Program-made: the position numbers and the translations under genes
The notes under the pieces: generated by a model
The model's database searches: none
The model's input: the letters and a program-made list of their open reading frames with translations, nothing else
Told to the model about the DNA's origin: nothing
Source of the DNA: a bacterium
GTDB lineage: Bacteria > Patescibacteriota > Minisyncoccia > Phycocordibacterales > 2-02-FULL-43-11
NCBI GenBank assembly: GCA_021814895.1
Contig: JAKAHN010000040.1
Location: forward strand, 1 to 6,480
Direction of reading: 5' to 3'
DNA: 6,480 nt
In this document: one piece after another, positions 1 through 5,305 of the stretch
How the letters are laid out: the number at the start of each line of letters is the position of its first letter
Numbering within the stretch: position 1 is the stretch's first letter

Positions 1-267
1 TTGCATAATAATTGATGAAGTGATGTACGGACCAACGCCAAGCATCACTATAGAAAGGTTCGACAATCCTCCGCCGGAAAAAATGTTCAGTAAGCCAAGA
101 AACTGATTATTGGCAAAAAGTTGATGAACTTTTACAAGGTCGATGCCCGGAATGGGGATAGCCGCAAATAATCTAAAGGCTATAAGGGCAAGCGCCACAA
201 ACATAATCCTTTTTCTTAAGGTTGAATCTTTCAAGACTAAACTTGTTTTTTCCAAAAAATTTTTCAT
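1..267 (-). CDS. secY: Preprotein translocase subunit SecY, N-terminal 89 codons (gene cut by window edge)
   Basis: SecY is the membrane-embedded channel subunit of the SecYEG translocon, which exports and inserts proteins. I translated the minus strand from the ATG at 267-265; an in-frame TAA lies at 297-295, so the start cannot be far upstream. The protein begins MKNFLEKTS and has a first hydrophobic segment at about residues 22-36 ending in the SecY motif AAIPIPGID. A stretch with NNQFLGLLNIFSGGGLS (about residues 52-68) matches the plug region. The open end, SIVMLGVGPYITSSIIMQ, is the second transmembrane segment and is highly typical of SecY. The gene follows rplO by 52 bases, its usual place at the end of the spc operon. 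No Shine-Dalgarno sequence is visible. Only the C-terminal four fifths are missing, because the window ends. Confidence 0.96.
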   Translation of the reverse strand, partial: MKNFLEKTSLVLKDSTLRKRIMFVALALIAFRLFAAIPIPGIDLVKVHQLFANNQFLGLLNIFSGGGLSNLSIVMLGVGPYITSSIIMQ

Positions 268-277
268 CCCGTTAGAA

Positions 278-314
278 ACAGGAAACGCTTCGTTTTACGC
301 AAGCTTAATCCTGT
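278..314 (-). other. Possible small RNA fold between rplO and secY
   Basis: In the 52-base leader of secY, ACAGGA (314-309) can pair with TCCTGT (283-278), and directly inside this stem AACG-AAG-CGTT (294-284) forms a second hairpin with a triloop; 14 bases are bulged. It ends 10 bases before the secY ATG. No T-run follows, so it is not a terminator. The pairing is short and could be chance. Confidence 0.25.
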
Positions 315-319
315 CACTT

Positions 320-757
320 TTATTTAACACTGCCTCCCGCTTTTTCAATTGCGCCTTTGACCGATTTTGAAACTCCGATACCTGAAAAATTAATAGCTTT
401 ATCAATCACTCCCCCGCCGATAATTTTAACACCTTGAGTAGCCCCGACATTGCGAATTAACTTCGCCTTGGTTAGCGTTTCAAGATTAACCGTATCGCCG
501 GCAGAAAAAGTTTTGTTTATTTTGCCAACTTGAATTTCAAATGTTTTGACAAAACGAGAAACGAATTTGTTGGTTCCGCGTCCGCGCAATTTCGGCAAAC
601 GCATAATAACATCTCTAATTTCCGGCCTTAATTTTCGGCCGGCTCTTGCGTTTTGTCCTTTAGTCCCCCGGCCTGAAGTTTTACCGCGTTTACCGCCGCG
701 CCCTACCGCCGCTGATTTCTTCCACTTGCTATTTCTTTTTAGATTATGTAATTGCAT
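320..757 (-). CDS. rplO: 50S ribosomal protein L15 (uL15)
   Basis: uL15 is a late-binding protein of the large subunit that contacts 23S rRNA in the central region. The 145-residue product is the usual length (E. coli 144). It has the classic glycine/arginine-rich N-terminal tail, with RGGKRGKTSGRGTKGQ at about residues 20-35 followed by RAGRKLRPEIR. The globular C-terminal half includes GVKIIGGGVIDK and ends SVKGAIEKAGGSVK. The ATG at 757-755 gives the conserved start MQLHNLK. It follows rpsE by only 22 bases, so rpmD (uL30), which normally sits between them, is missing. No Shine-Dalgarno sequence precedes the start; the leader is A/T only apart from one CG. Stop is TAA. Confidence 0.97.
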   Translation of the reverse strand: MQLHNLKRNSKWKKSAAVGRGGKRGKTSGRGTKGQNARAGRKLRPEIRDVIMRLPKLRGRGTNKFVSRFVKTFEIQVGKINKTFSAGDTVNLETLTKAKLIRNVGATQGVKIIGGGVIDKAINFSGIGVSKSVKGAIEKAGGSVK

Positions 758-779
758 TTTAAAAAACGAATTTTACTTT

Positions 780-1376
780 TTAACTTTGTGTTTTAGCCGG
801 TTTCAATTTCTTCAAGGCATCTATTGCCGCTCTTGCGATATTGAGCTTGTTTTTACTTCCGGAAAGAATCTTGGCGTTTACGTCATGGATACCGGCAAGA
901 ACAAGAATGTCTCGAACAGCGCTACCGGCAATAATACCTCGACGTGGCGCAGGCATAATCGTAATCAAAGCGCTTCCATATTTTGCTTCAACCTTATGAG
1001 AAATGGACATACTCTTGGTAACCGGAACCGTAATTAAATGTTTTTTAGCTTCACGCATCGCTTTTTCAATAGCGACTGCCGTATCCAAACCCTTACCGGT
1101 GCCTACGCCTACCATACCGCGATGATTACCTATCGCCAAAACAAGGCTTAAATTAAAACGCTTGCCTCCGGCCGTGACTCTGGTAACTCTTCTTGTCATA
1201 AGAGTTTTTTGGTCAAACTCAGAACGAGGCCTGTCCATTCTCGGTCTTTTTGGCCTGCTGTCTCTTGTGTCTCTTGAGTTTCTATTTTGATAACCGCCGC
1301 CTCTGTTAGAATCGGCCGGGGCTGTTTTTTTAACCACTTCGGTAACGTTATTATTTTGTTCTTTTATTTCTGGCAT
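780..1376 (-). CDS. rpsE: 30S ribosomal protein S5 (uS5) with basic N-terminal extension
   Basis: uS5 lies on the back of the small subunit near the mRNA entry channel and affects decoding fidelity. The conserved part starts near residue 53 (SEFDQKTLMTRRVTRV) and includes the double-stranded-RNA-binding-like fold with GGKRFNLSLVLAIGN. Further on are GMVGVGTGKG, MPAPRRGIIAGSAVRDIL and AGIHDVNAKILSGSKN, all typical of S5. At 198 residues it is about 30 longer than the E. coli protein (167). The extra length is an N-terminal tail of about 50 residues, acidic/polar at first and then rich in Arg, Asn, Gly and Asp (NRGGGYQNRNSRDTRDSR), probably disordered. The ATG at 1376-1374 lies 10 bases after the rplR stop. 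I see no in-frame ATG closer to the conserved domain except Met47 and Met60; Met47 cannot be wholly excluded as a start. Confidence 0.96.
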   Translation of the reverse strand: MPEIKEQNNNVTEVVKKTAPADSNRGGGYQNRNSRDTRDSRPKRPRMDRPRSEFDQKTLMTRRVTRVTAGGKRFNLSLVLAIGNHRGMVGVGTGKGLDTAVAIEKAMREAKKHLITVPVTKSMSISHKVEAKYGSALITIMPAPRRGIIAGSAVRDILVLAGIHDVNAKILSGSKNKLNIARAAIDALKKLKPAKTQS

Positions 1377-1386
1377 TTGATATTAA

Positions 1387-1737
1387 TTAAAACTTTAAAC
1401 CTCCCTCTCGGGCTGAATCGGCGATAGCCTTAACATTGCCGGTATAAACATAACCGCTGCGATCAAAAACTACACTTTTTATACCTTTGCTTTTGGCCGC
1501 CGCGGCAATTAAATTACCCACCGATTTGGCCTTTAAAAGCAGACTCTTCTCTTTCATTTTAAGTGATGTGGCCGAAGCCAGCGTAACACCCTTCTCATCG
1601 TCAATCAATTGCGCGTAAACAGCCTTATTTGATTTGAAAATCGAAAGACGCGGTCGTTCGGCCGTGCCTTTTACTTTGGCGCGCACACGACGATGCCGTC
1701 TTTGCCTTTTATCATTTTTTGAATTTAATTTCATCAT
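1387..1737 (-). CDS. rplR: 50S ribosomal protein L18 (uL18)
   Basis: uL18 binds 5S rRNA with L5 in the central protuberance of the large subunit. The 116-residue product (E. coli 117) begins with a strongly basic tail, [20 protein letters not shown], followed by [20 protein letters not shown]. It ends with the signature [20 protein letters not shown] and SAREGGLKF, which match L18 closely. Two adjacent ATG codons (1737-1735 and 1734-1732) could each be the start; they differ by one residue. The gene lies 30 bases after rplF and 10 bases before rpsE. A GGAGG near its 3' end encodes the conserved Gly-Gly and is too far from rpsE to be its ribosome binding site. Stop is TAA. Confidence 0.97.
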   Translation of the reverse strand: MMKLNSKNDKRQRRHRRVRAKVKGTAERPRLSIFKSNKAVYAQLIDDEKGVTLASATSLKMKEKSLLLKAKSVGNLIAAAAKSKGIKSVVFDRSGYVYTGNVKAIADSAREGGLKF

Positions 1738-1767
1738 ATTGCTTATTCTTTCTATTACTTAATACTT

Positions 1768-2307
1768 TTAGGCTGTTTTCTTGCCTTGTTTGCGGCGAAC
1801 GACTTCGGTTGAATAATGAATACCCTTGCCTTTATACGGTTCCGGTTTTTTCACAGATCTCACTTTGGCGGCAAAATCTCCGACTCTTTCAATATCAACC
1901 CCTGAAACCAAAATCCCGTTCTTGTCGGAAACAACTTTTATATCCTTTGGAATTTTCAAAGTAACCTGGTGGGAAAAACCTACGGAAAGAATTAGCTCCT
2001 CTCCTTTTACATCGGCTTTATAACCAATGCCTTCAATTATCAATCTTTTTTCAAAAGGTTTTTTTACTCCTTCTATCATATTATAAATGTGCGAAACCCA
2101 GGTGCCCCATAACACTTTTGATTCCGGAGTCTCTTTTTTCAAAGAAAGCGTAACGGCGCTTTTATCAGGCAAAACCGAAACGACAATCAACGGAGAAACA
2201 TTCCTGGTTACTGTTCCATTTGCCCCCTTAACAGAAACAGACTGACCGGAGATTGTTACTTCGATACCTTGTGGAATCAATATTGGTTTTTTGCCTAATC
2301 TACTCAT
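1768..2307 (-). CDS. rplF: 50S ribosomal protein L6 (uL6)
   Basis: uL6 sits near the L7/L12 stalk base and the sarcin-ricin loop, where elongation factors dock. The 179-residue product (E. coli 177) starts MSRLGKKPILIPQGIEV, the standard L6 opening. It consists of two similar domains, about residues 1-82 and 83-179. The second contains RLIIEGIGYKADVKGEELIL and SVGFSHQV, then the C-terminal signature KKPEPYKGKGIHYSTEVVRR. All the expected landmarks are present. The ATG at 2307-2305 follows rpsH by 58 bases; the leader is A/T-rich without a Shine-Dalgarno sequence. Stop is TAA, 30 bases before rplR. Confidence 0.97.
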   Translation of the reverse strand: MSRLGKKPILIPQGIEVTISGQSVSVKGANGTVTRNVSPLIVVSVLPDKSAVTLSLKKETPESKVLWGTWVSHIYNMIEGVKKPFEKRLIIEGIGYKADVKGEELILSVGFSHQVTLKIPKDIKVVSDKNGILVSGVDIERVGDFAAKVRSVKKPEPYKGKGIHYSTEVVRRKQGKKTA

Positions 2308-2365
2308 TGTATTTTTAATTTATTTTTATGACTTTAAAAAACACCTTTGTGTATTAAATAAACTC

Positions 2366-2749
2366 TTACCAGATTTCAAACAACAGCTCGCCTCCGACTC
2401 CGGCCTTTACAGCCTCTTCTCCAGTCATTACCCCTTTTGGAGTTGAAATTATTGCCAAACCATAACCGTTCCTTACGGGCTTAATTTCTTTGAAACCGAC
2501 ATAAACACGTTTCGCCTGACTTGAAACTTTTTTGGCGCCGGATATTTTTGGCGCTCCGTTTTCAAAAAGAACTGTCGCTTCAATAATTTTGTTTCTTTTC
2601 CCCTTCCTCGCAAATGATCCGAGAAACCCTGACCTCACCAAGGTCTCGATAACAGCTTCTCCGAGAATTGAGTAAGGGAAACAAACCGTTTGTTTATCAA
2701 CTTTTTTCGCATTCTTTATTTTTGAAATTATGTTTGCAATGTAATCCAT
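2366..2749 (-). CDS. rpsH: 30S ribosomal protein S8 (uS8)
   Basis: uS8 binds the central domain of 16S rRNA directly and is a primary assembly protein. In E. coli it also represses the spc operon by binding its mRNA. The 127-residue product (E. coli 130) opens with MDYIANIISKIKNAKK and closes with the S8 signature YGLAIISTPKGVMTGEEAVK and GVGGELLFEIW. Its leader is the most unusual in the window together with that of rplP: a 77-base inverted repeat fills the whole gap to rpsZ and ends one base before this ATG. No Shine-Dalgarno sequence is present between the hairpin and the start. Whether S8 autoregulation exists here cannot be told; I saw no obvious mimic of its 16S site. Confidence 0.97.
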   Translation of the reverse strand: MDYIANIISKIKNAKKVDKQTVCFPYSILGEAVIETLVRSGFLGSFARKGKRNKIIEATVLFENGAPKISGAKKVSSQAKRVYVGFKEIKPVRNGYGLAIISTPKGVMTGEEAVKAGVGGELLFEIW

Positions 2750-2750
2750 T

Positions 2751-2827
2751 TTGACTTTCAGCTTTTAGCTGTCAGCTGTCAGTATTCAGAGTTTCCCCTA
2801 AAAACTTACAGCTGATAGCTAGAAGCT
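2751..2827 (-). repeat. 77-base heptamer-periodic inverted repeat, copy 1 (rpsZ-rpsH gap)
   Basis: This element fills the gap between the rpsZ stop and the rpsH start, beginning one base from the ATG. It matches the copy at 5306-5382 at 70 of 77 positions with no gaps; the central 68 bases (2755-2822) differ at only three. It reads as eleven 7-base units centred on AGCT. The arms 2766-2782 and 2805-2821 can pair over 17 positions with two mismatches. The 22-base loop holds a mini-hairpin (2788-2799) that in sense RNA is AGGG-GAAA-CUCU, one pair being G-U. The hairpin ends 16 bases before the start codon. A run of T follows on the plus strand only, so it is not a terminator for these genes. 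Confidence 0.9.
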
Positions 2828-2830
2828 TTT

Positions 2831-3016
2831 TTACCACGATGACTTTCTAATACCCGGAATCATACCTTCGTTTGCATATTCCCTGAAACAAATACGGCAC
2901 AAACCGAAGTCACGCATAAAGCCGTGTTTTCTTCCGCAACGGAAACATCGTCTGGTTATACGCGTTGAAAACTTTGGTTTCCTTTTTGATCTTGCAATTA
3001 CTGATTTCTTTGCCAT
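2831..3016 (-). CDS. rpsZ: 30S ribosomal protein S14, zinc-binding type (uS14)
   Basis: uS14 lies in the head of the small subunit and binds 16S rRNA late in assembly. This is the short, zinc-binding form: 61 residues, with four cysteines at about positions 24, 27, 40 and 43 in a CX2C-X12-CX2C pattern ([12 protein letters not shown] and GLCRICF). It ends with the family motif [11 protein letters not shown]. The ATG at 3016-3014 gives [13 protein letters not shown], the normal start. An in-frame ATG at 3067-3065 would add 17 residues with no family counterpart, so it is rejected. The gene follows rplE by 96 bases, the longest gap here, which holds a promoter candidate. Stop is TAA, with a repeat element immediately downstream. 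Confidence 0.97.
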   Translation of the reverse strand: MAKKSVIARSKRKPKFSTRITRRCFRCGRKHGFMRDFGLCRICFREYANEGMIPGIRKSSW

Positions 3017-3080
3017 ATTTTGACTTTTTAGCTTTTGCTTGCGACAGAAAAAATTTCTTTCCGGCAAACTAAGCTACGCT

Positions 3081-3109
3081 ATACTAAATTATTAAATAAC
3101 CGTTGTCAA
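3081..3109 (-). promoter_or_regulatory. Candidate internal sigma-70-type promoter upstream of rpsZ
   Basis: On the minus strand the rplE-rpsZ gap contains a perfect TTGACA (3109-3104), a 17-base spacer and TAGTAT (3086-3081), a 4-of-6 match to TATAAT. Spacing is ideal. Transcription would start near 3074, giving a leader of roughly 55-60 bases for rpsZ and the downstream genes. The TTGACA begins 4 bases beyond the rplE stop codon, so it is outside coding sequence. This is pattern matching only; AT-rich DNA yields chance -10 boxes easily, but an exact -35 with exact spacing is less common. Confidence 0.5.
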
Positions 3110-3112
3110 TCC

Positions 3113-3649
3113 TCACTTTTTCTTAAACGGAATACCTATCGTCTCAAAAAACATAATCGCTTCGTCTTTTGTCTTTGCCGTAGTAACAATTGTTATTGCG
3201 AAACCAAAGACATCTCGTAATTCTTCATCATTTGTTTCCGGGAAGATCGTATGTTCTCTTATACCAAGAGTGATATTGCCGATATTATCCACCGCACTGC
3301 TTTCTATCCCTCGGAAATCTTTTGTGCGAGGTAAGGCCACATTAATCAATTTATCAAGGAAACCGCGCATCCTGACGCCTCTAAGAGTAGTCTGGTAACC
3401 TACCGGGTCACCCATTCTCGTTTTAAACGCGGCAATAGATTTTTTTGCGCCTCGCAAGGCAACTTTCTGACCAGTGATCTTTGCCAACCTGTCGGTAACT
3501 ATTTCAAGTTTTTTCTTATCTTTGAAAGAACCCACGCCGGCATTGATAACAACCTTTACCAATCTTGGCGCCTGCATCAAATTCGTGTAGCCAAATCGGC
3601 TCTTCATTATTTCAAAAACACTTTTTTCTTTTTCTTTGATTGTCTTCAT
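3113..3649 (-). CDS. rplE: 50S ribosomal protein L5 (uL5)
   Basis: uL5 binds 5S rRNA in the central protuberance and touches the P-site tRNA. The 178-residue product (E. coli 179) contains QAPRLVKVVINAGVG at about residues 26-40 and the motif ITGQKVALRGAKKSIAAFK. It also has VGYQTTLRGVRMRGFLDKL, ALPRTKDFRG and the C-terminal ITIVTTAKTKDEA with IPFKKK at the very end, all typical. The ATG at 3649-3647 lies 18 bases after rplX. The stop is TGA, the only TGA stop in the window; the protein ends exactly where L5 proteins normally end, so TGA is read as stop here and not recoded. No Shine-Dalgarno sequence precedes the start. Confidence 0.97.
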   Translation of the reverse strand: MKTIKEKEKSVFEIMKSRFGYTNLMQAPRLVKVVINAGVGSFKDKKKLEIVTDRLAKITGQKVALRGAKKSIAAFKTRMGDPVGYQTTLRGVRMRGFLDKLINVALPRTKDFRGIESSAVDNIGNITLGIREHTIFPETNDEELRDVFGFAITIVTTAKTKDEAIMFFETIGIPFKKK

Positions 3650-3667
3650 ATGATTGGTTTAAATAAA

Positions 3668-3973
3668 CTATATTTCCTTCCCCGACCTAACACCTATTCT
3701 CACTTTTTTATCAGCAATCATCTTGCTGCCAATTCTCGTTTTTTTGTTGGTGGACGGGTCAATAATCATTACTTTCGAAACTCTTATCGGCATAGCTTTT
3801 TCAACTATCTGGCCTTTTTGATTCTCTCGGGATTGTTTCTGGTGACGCTTTTTAACGTTGACGCCTTCAATCAAAACCTTTCCTGCTGACGGGAAAGCAA
3901 CGGCAACTTTTCCTGTTTTGCCCTTATCAGATCCGCTAATCACTATTACGTTGTCTCCTTTTTTTATTAACAT
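3668..3973 (-). CDS. rplX: 50S ribosomal protein L24 (uL24)
   Basis: uL24 is an assembly-initiator protein that binds the 5' domain of 23S rRNA near the peptide exit tunnel. The 101-residue product (E. coli 104) has the KOW motif at its N-terminus, KKGDNVIVISGSDKGKTGKV, followed by GKVLIEGVNVKKRHQK, the classic L24 pattern. The C-terminal part has PIRVSKVMIIDP and ends RSGKEI. The ATG at 3973-3971 is 9 bases after the rplN stop, so the two are probably translationally coupled. Stop is TAG. A GGGGAAGG run near its 3' end is too far from the rplE start (26 bases) to act as a Shine-Dalgarno sequence. Confidence 0.97.
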   Translation of the reverse strand: MLIKKGDNVIVISGSDKGKTGKVAVAFPSAGKVLIEGVNVKKRHQKQSRENQKGQIVEKAMPIRVSKVMIIDPSTNKKTRIGSKMIADKKVRIGVRSGKEI

Positions 3974-3982
3974 ATTTTTTAA

Positions 3983-4354
3983 TTAAACTATTTCACTGGC
4001 GTTTGAACCGATTGTCTGAAAACCGGCCTCAACAACCTCTCTTGGAATCGGTCCGAAAATTCTTCCAGCCAATGGTTCTCCTTTAGCTTTATCAACCAAT
4101 ACAACCGCATTTTCATCAAATTTAATATAAGAACCGTCTAAACGTCTGTATGGTTTGCGCTGGCGAACAACTACCGCCCTAACCACATCTTTCTTCTTTA
4201 CCGCCTTTCTTGGTTCGGCTTTCTGAACTGATAATACTACCAACTCGCCCAATTCAGCGTATCTTTTCTTGCTTGAACCAAGCACTTTGAAAATTCTGCC
4301 GATTTTCGCTCCGGAGTTGTCCGCTATTTTTACGATTGAACGTGGTTGAATCAT
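3983..4354 (-). CDS. rplN: 50S ribosomal protein L14 (uL14)
   Basis: uL14 sits at the subunit interface, forms bridges to the small subunit and is the docking site of the silencing factor RsfS. The 123-residue product is exactly the family length. Landmarks are MIQPRSIVKIADNSGAKIG at the N-terminus, KVLGSSKKRYAELGE, the central KKDVVRAVVVRQRK, YRRLDGSYIKFDENAVVLVD and the C-terminal RIFGPIPREV. In E. coli this is the first gene of the spc operon. Here it follows rpsQ, the last S10-operon gene, by 32 bases with no visible terminator, so the two operons are probably one transcript. Start ATG at 4354-4352; stop TAA. Confidence 0.98.
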   Translation of the reverse strand: MIQPRSIVKIADNSGAKIGRIFKVLGSSKKRYAELGELVVLSVQKAEPRKAVKKKDVVRAVVVRQRKPYRRLDGSYIKFDENAVVLVDKAKGEPLAGRIFGPIPREVVEAGFQTIGSNASEIV

Positions 4355-4386
4355 ATTATCTTTGTAAGATTTTGATAAACTTAATA

Positions 4387-4662
4387 CTATATTGTTTCTT
4401 TAACCTCAACACTTTGTAATACTTTAAAACATTTATCCTTTGATATCGGTCGGCACGATATGATGGAAACAATCTCGCCAACCTCTCTTGAATCAGCATG
4501 ATCACCCGCTTTATATTTCTTTCGGCGCTGAATATATTTGCCATATTTCGGATGCTTCACAATTCGTTCAACAGAAACGATAGTGCAATGATTTCTTGAT
4601 GAAACAACTTTACCAGTCAACACCTGTGTCTTATTTTCCTTTTTTTCAGAAATGTTTTTCAT
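4387..4662 (-). CDS. rpsQ: 30S ribosomal protein S17 (uS17)
   Basis: uS17 is a primary binding protein of the 16S rRNA 5' domain with an OB-type beta-barrel. The 91-residue product (E. coli 84) contains VLTGKVVSSRNHCTIVSVER, then IVKHPKYGKYIQRRKKYKAGD and the signature VGEIVSIISCRPISKDKCFK. The extra length is an N-terminal tail of about seven residues rich in Lys, Glu and Asn. The ATG at 4662-4660 follows rpmC by 41 bases of almost pure A/T. Stop is TAG. The order rpmC-rpsQ-rplN is the standard S10/spc junction. Confidence 0.97.
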   Translation of the reverse strand: MKNISEKKENKTQVLTGKVVSSRNHCTIVSVERIVKHPKYGKYIQRRKKYKAGDHADSREVGEIVSIISCRPISKDKCFKVLQSVEVKETI

Positions 4663-4703
4663 AAATTTAATTTGCTATATAAATTTTTAGATTTTATAAA
4701 AAC

Positions 4704-4883
4704 TTATTTTTTACTCACCAATACTGTTAAAATTCTGGCAATTTCTTTTTTAAGATTTTTACCCAATTTAACATTCTTTATTTTGCTTCCGGCAGAATCA
4801 AAGCGAAACTTCCTTAATTCCTCCCTTTTTTCGCGAAGAATCGTATCCAACTCTGTCTTTGTTTTATTTAAAATATCTTTCAT
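4704..4883 (-). CDS. rpmC: 50S ribosomal protein L29 (uL29)
   Basis: uL29 is a small helical protein near the peptide exit tunnel, close to the binding sites of trigger factor and SRP. I found it by translating the minus strand between rplP and rpsQ. It is 59 residues, close to the family's usual 60-65. It has the expected two-helix hairpin: an acidic/basic first helix (about residues 2-28, with TELDTILREKREELRKFRF), a turn at DSAGS, and a second helix. That helix holds NVKLGKNLKKEIARILTVL, the L29 signature. The ATG at 4883-4881 is separated from the rplP TAA by a single base, implying translational coupling. Stop is TAA. Position between rplP and rpsQ is the conserved one, which supports the call. 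Confidence 0.95.
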   Translation of the reverse strand: MKDILNKTKTELDTILREKREELRKFRFDSAGSKIKNVKLGKNLKKEIARILTVLVSKK

Positions 4884-4884
4884 T

Positions 4885-5304
4885 TTAATGTCTGCTTATT
4901 ATTTTCGTTTTTAACGGAAGCTTTGTACCAGCCTTTCTAAGAGCTTCTGTTGCCTCCACGGCTCCCAATCCGTCAATTTCAAAAATCACTCGGCCTGGCT
5001 TGATTTCCACGCAATATCCTTGTAAATCGCCTTTTCCGCTTCCCATAGGAACTTCCGGCGCTTTTTGGGTATAAGGACGGTCCGGGAAAACTCTTATCCA
5101 AATTTTACCAAGCTTGCCGGCTGATCTCGCTAAAACCTTTCTGGAAGCTTCGAGCTGATTTGATCTCACTCTGGAGAGCGAAAGGGCTTTCAAGCCGAAA
5201 GAACCGAAACTTAAACTTGTTCCGCGTGTTTCTACGCCCGGATATTTCGCATTACGACGGGCATTTTGCCACTTTCTGTATTTAACTTTCTTTGGTAATA
5301 ACAT
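4885..5304 (-). CDS. rplP: 50S ribosomal protein L16 (uL16)
   Basis: uL16 helps position A-site tRNA next to the peptidyl transferase centre and is one of the last proteins to join the large subunit. The 139-residue product (E. coli 136) has MLLPKKVKYRKW at the start, SFGSFGLKAL, GKIWIRVFPDRPYTQKAPEV, MGSGKGDLQGYCVEIKPGRV and LPLKTKIISRH at the end. Two features stand out. There is an insertion of about five residues before SFGSFG compared with E. coli. The loop residue equivalent to E. coli Arg81, in the usual VRMGxGKG, is proline here (about residue 86, VPMGSGKG). The ATG at 5304-5302 is preceded by the 77-base inverted repeat, one base away, with no Shine-Dalgarno sequence. Stop is TAA, one base before rpmC. 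Confidence 0.97.
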   Translation of the reverse strand: MLLPKKVKYRKWQNARRNAKYPGVETRGTSLSFGSFGLKALSLSRVRSNQLEASRKVLARSAGKLGKIWIRVFPDRPYTQKAPEVPMGSGKGDLQGYCVEIKPGRVIFEIDGLGAVEATEALRKAGTKLPLKTKIISRH

Positions 5305-5305
5305 A

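Noticed and set aside
546..1037. A 163-codon open frame on the plus strand across rplO and rpsE
   Set aside because: It lies antisense to two certain genes, resembles no family I know, and has no start context; it is a by-product of the biased codon use of the real genes. The same holds for the other plus-strand frames at 143-370, 1719-1964, 3650-3889 and 5396-5782.
1400..1404. GGAGG upstream of rpsE as a ribosome binding site
   Set aside because: It is 23 bases from the start and encodes the conserved Gly-Gly at the end of L18.
2336..2352. Terminator-like hairpin ACAC-AAAG-GTGT followed by T's between rpsH and rplF
   Set aside because: The stem has only four pairs and the position, in mid-operon, makes termination unlikely; a short chance palindrome in A/T-rich sequence is the simpler view.
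2805..2832. Inverted repeat plus T-run at the rpsZ end as a rho-independent terminator
   Set aside because: The T-run follows the hairpin only on the plus strand, where no gene is transcribed; the second copy lacks such a run.
3017..3067. Upstream ATG adding 17 residues to S14
   Set aside because: The added residues have no counterpart in zinc-type S14, and the ATG at 3016 gives the standard MAKKS start and the exact family length of 61.
3113..3115. TGA at the end of rplE as a recoded glycine, as in Gracilibacteria and Absconditabacteria
   Set aside because: L5 normally ends at this KKK position, read-through would add unrelated residues, and no gene here has an internal in-frame TGA.
3676..3683. 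GGGGAAGG upstream of rplE as a ribosome binding site
   Set aside because: It is 26 bases from the ATG and lies within the rplX coding sequence, too far to pair productively at that start.
4356..4544. A 62-codon minus-strand frame overlapping rpsQ
   Set aside because: It overlaps rpsQ in another frame; rpsQ matches S17 throughout, while this frame has no recognisable protein.
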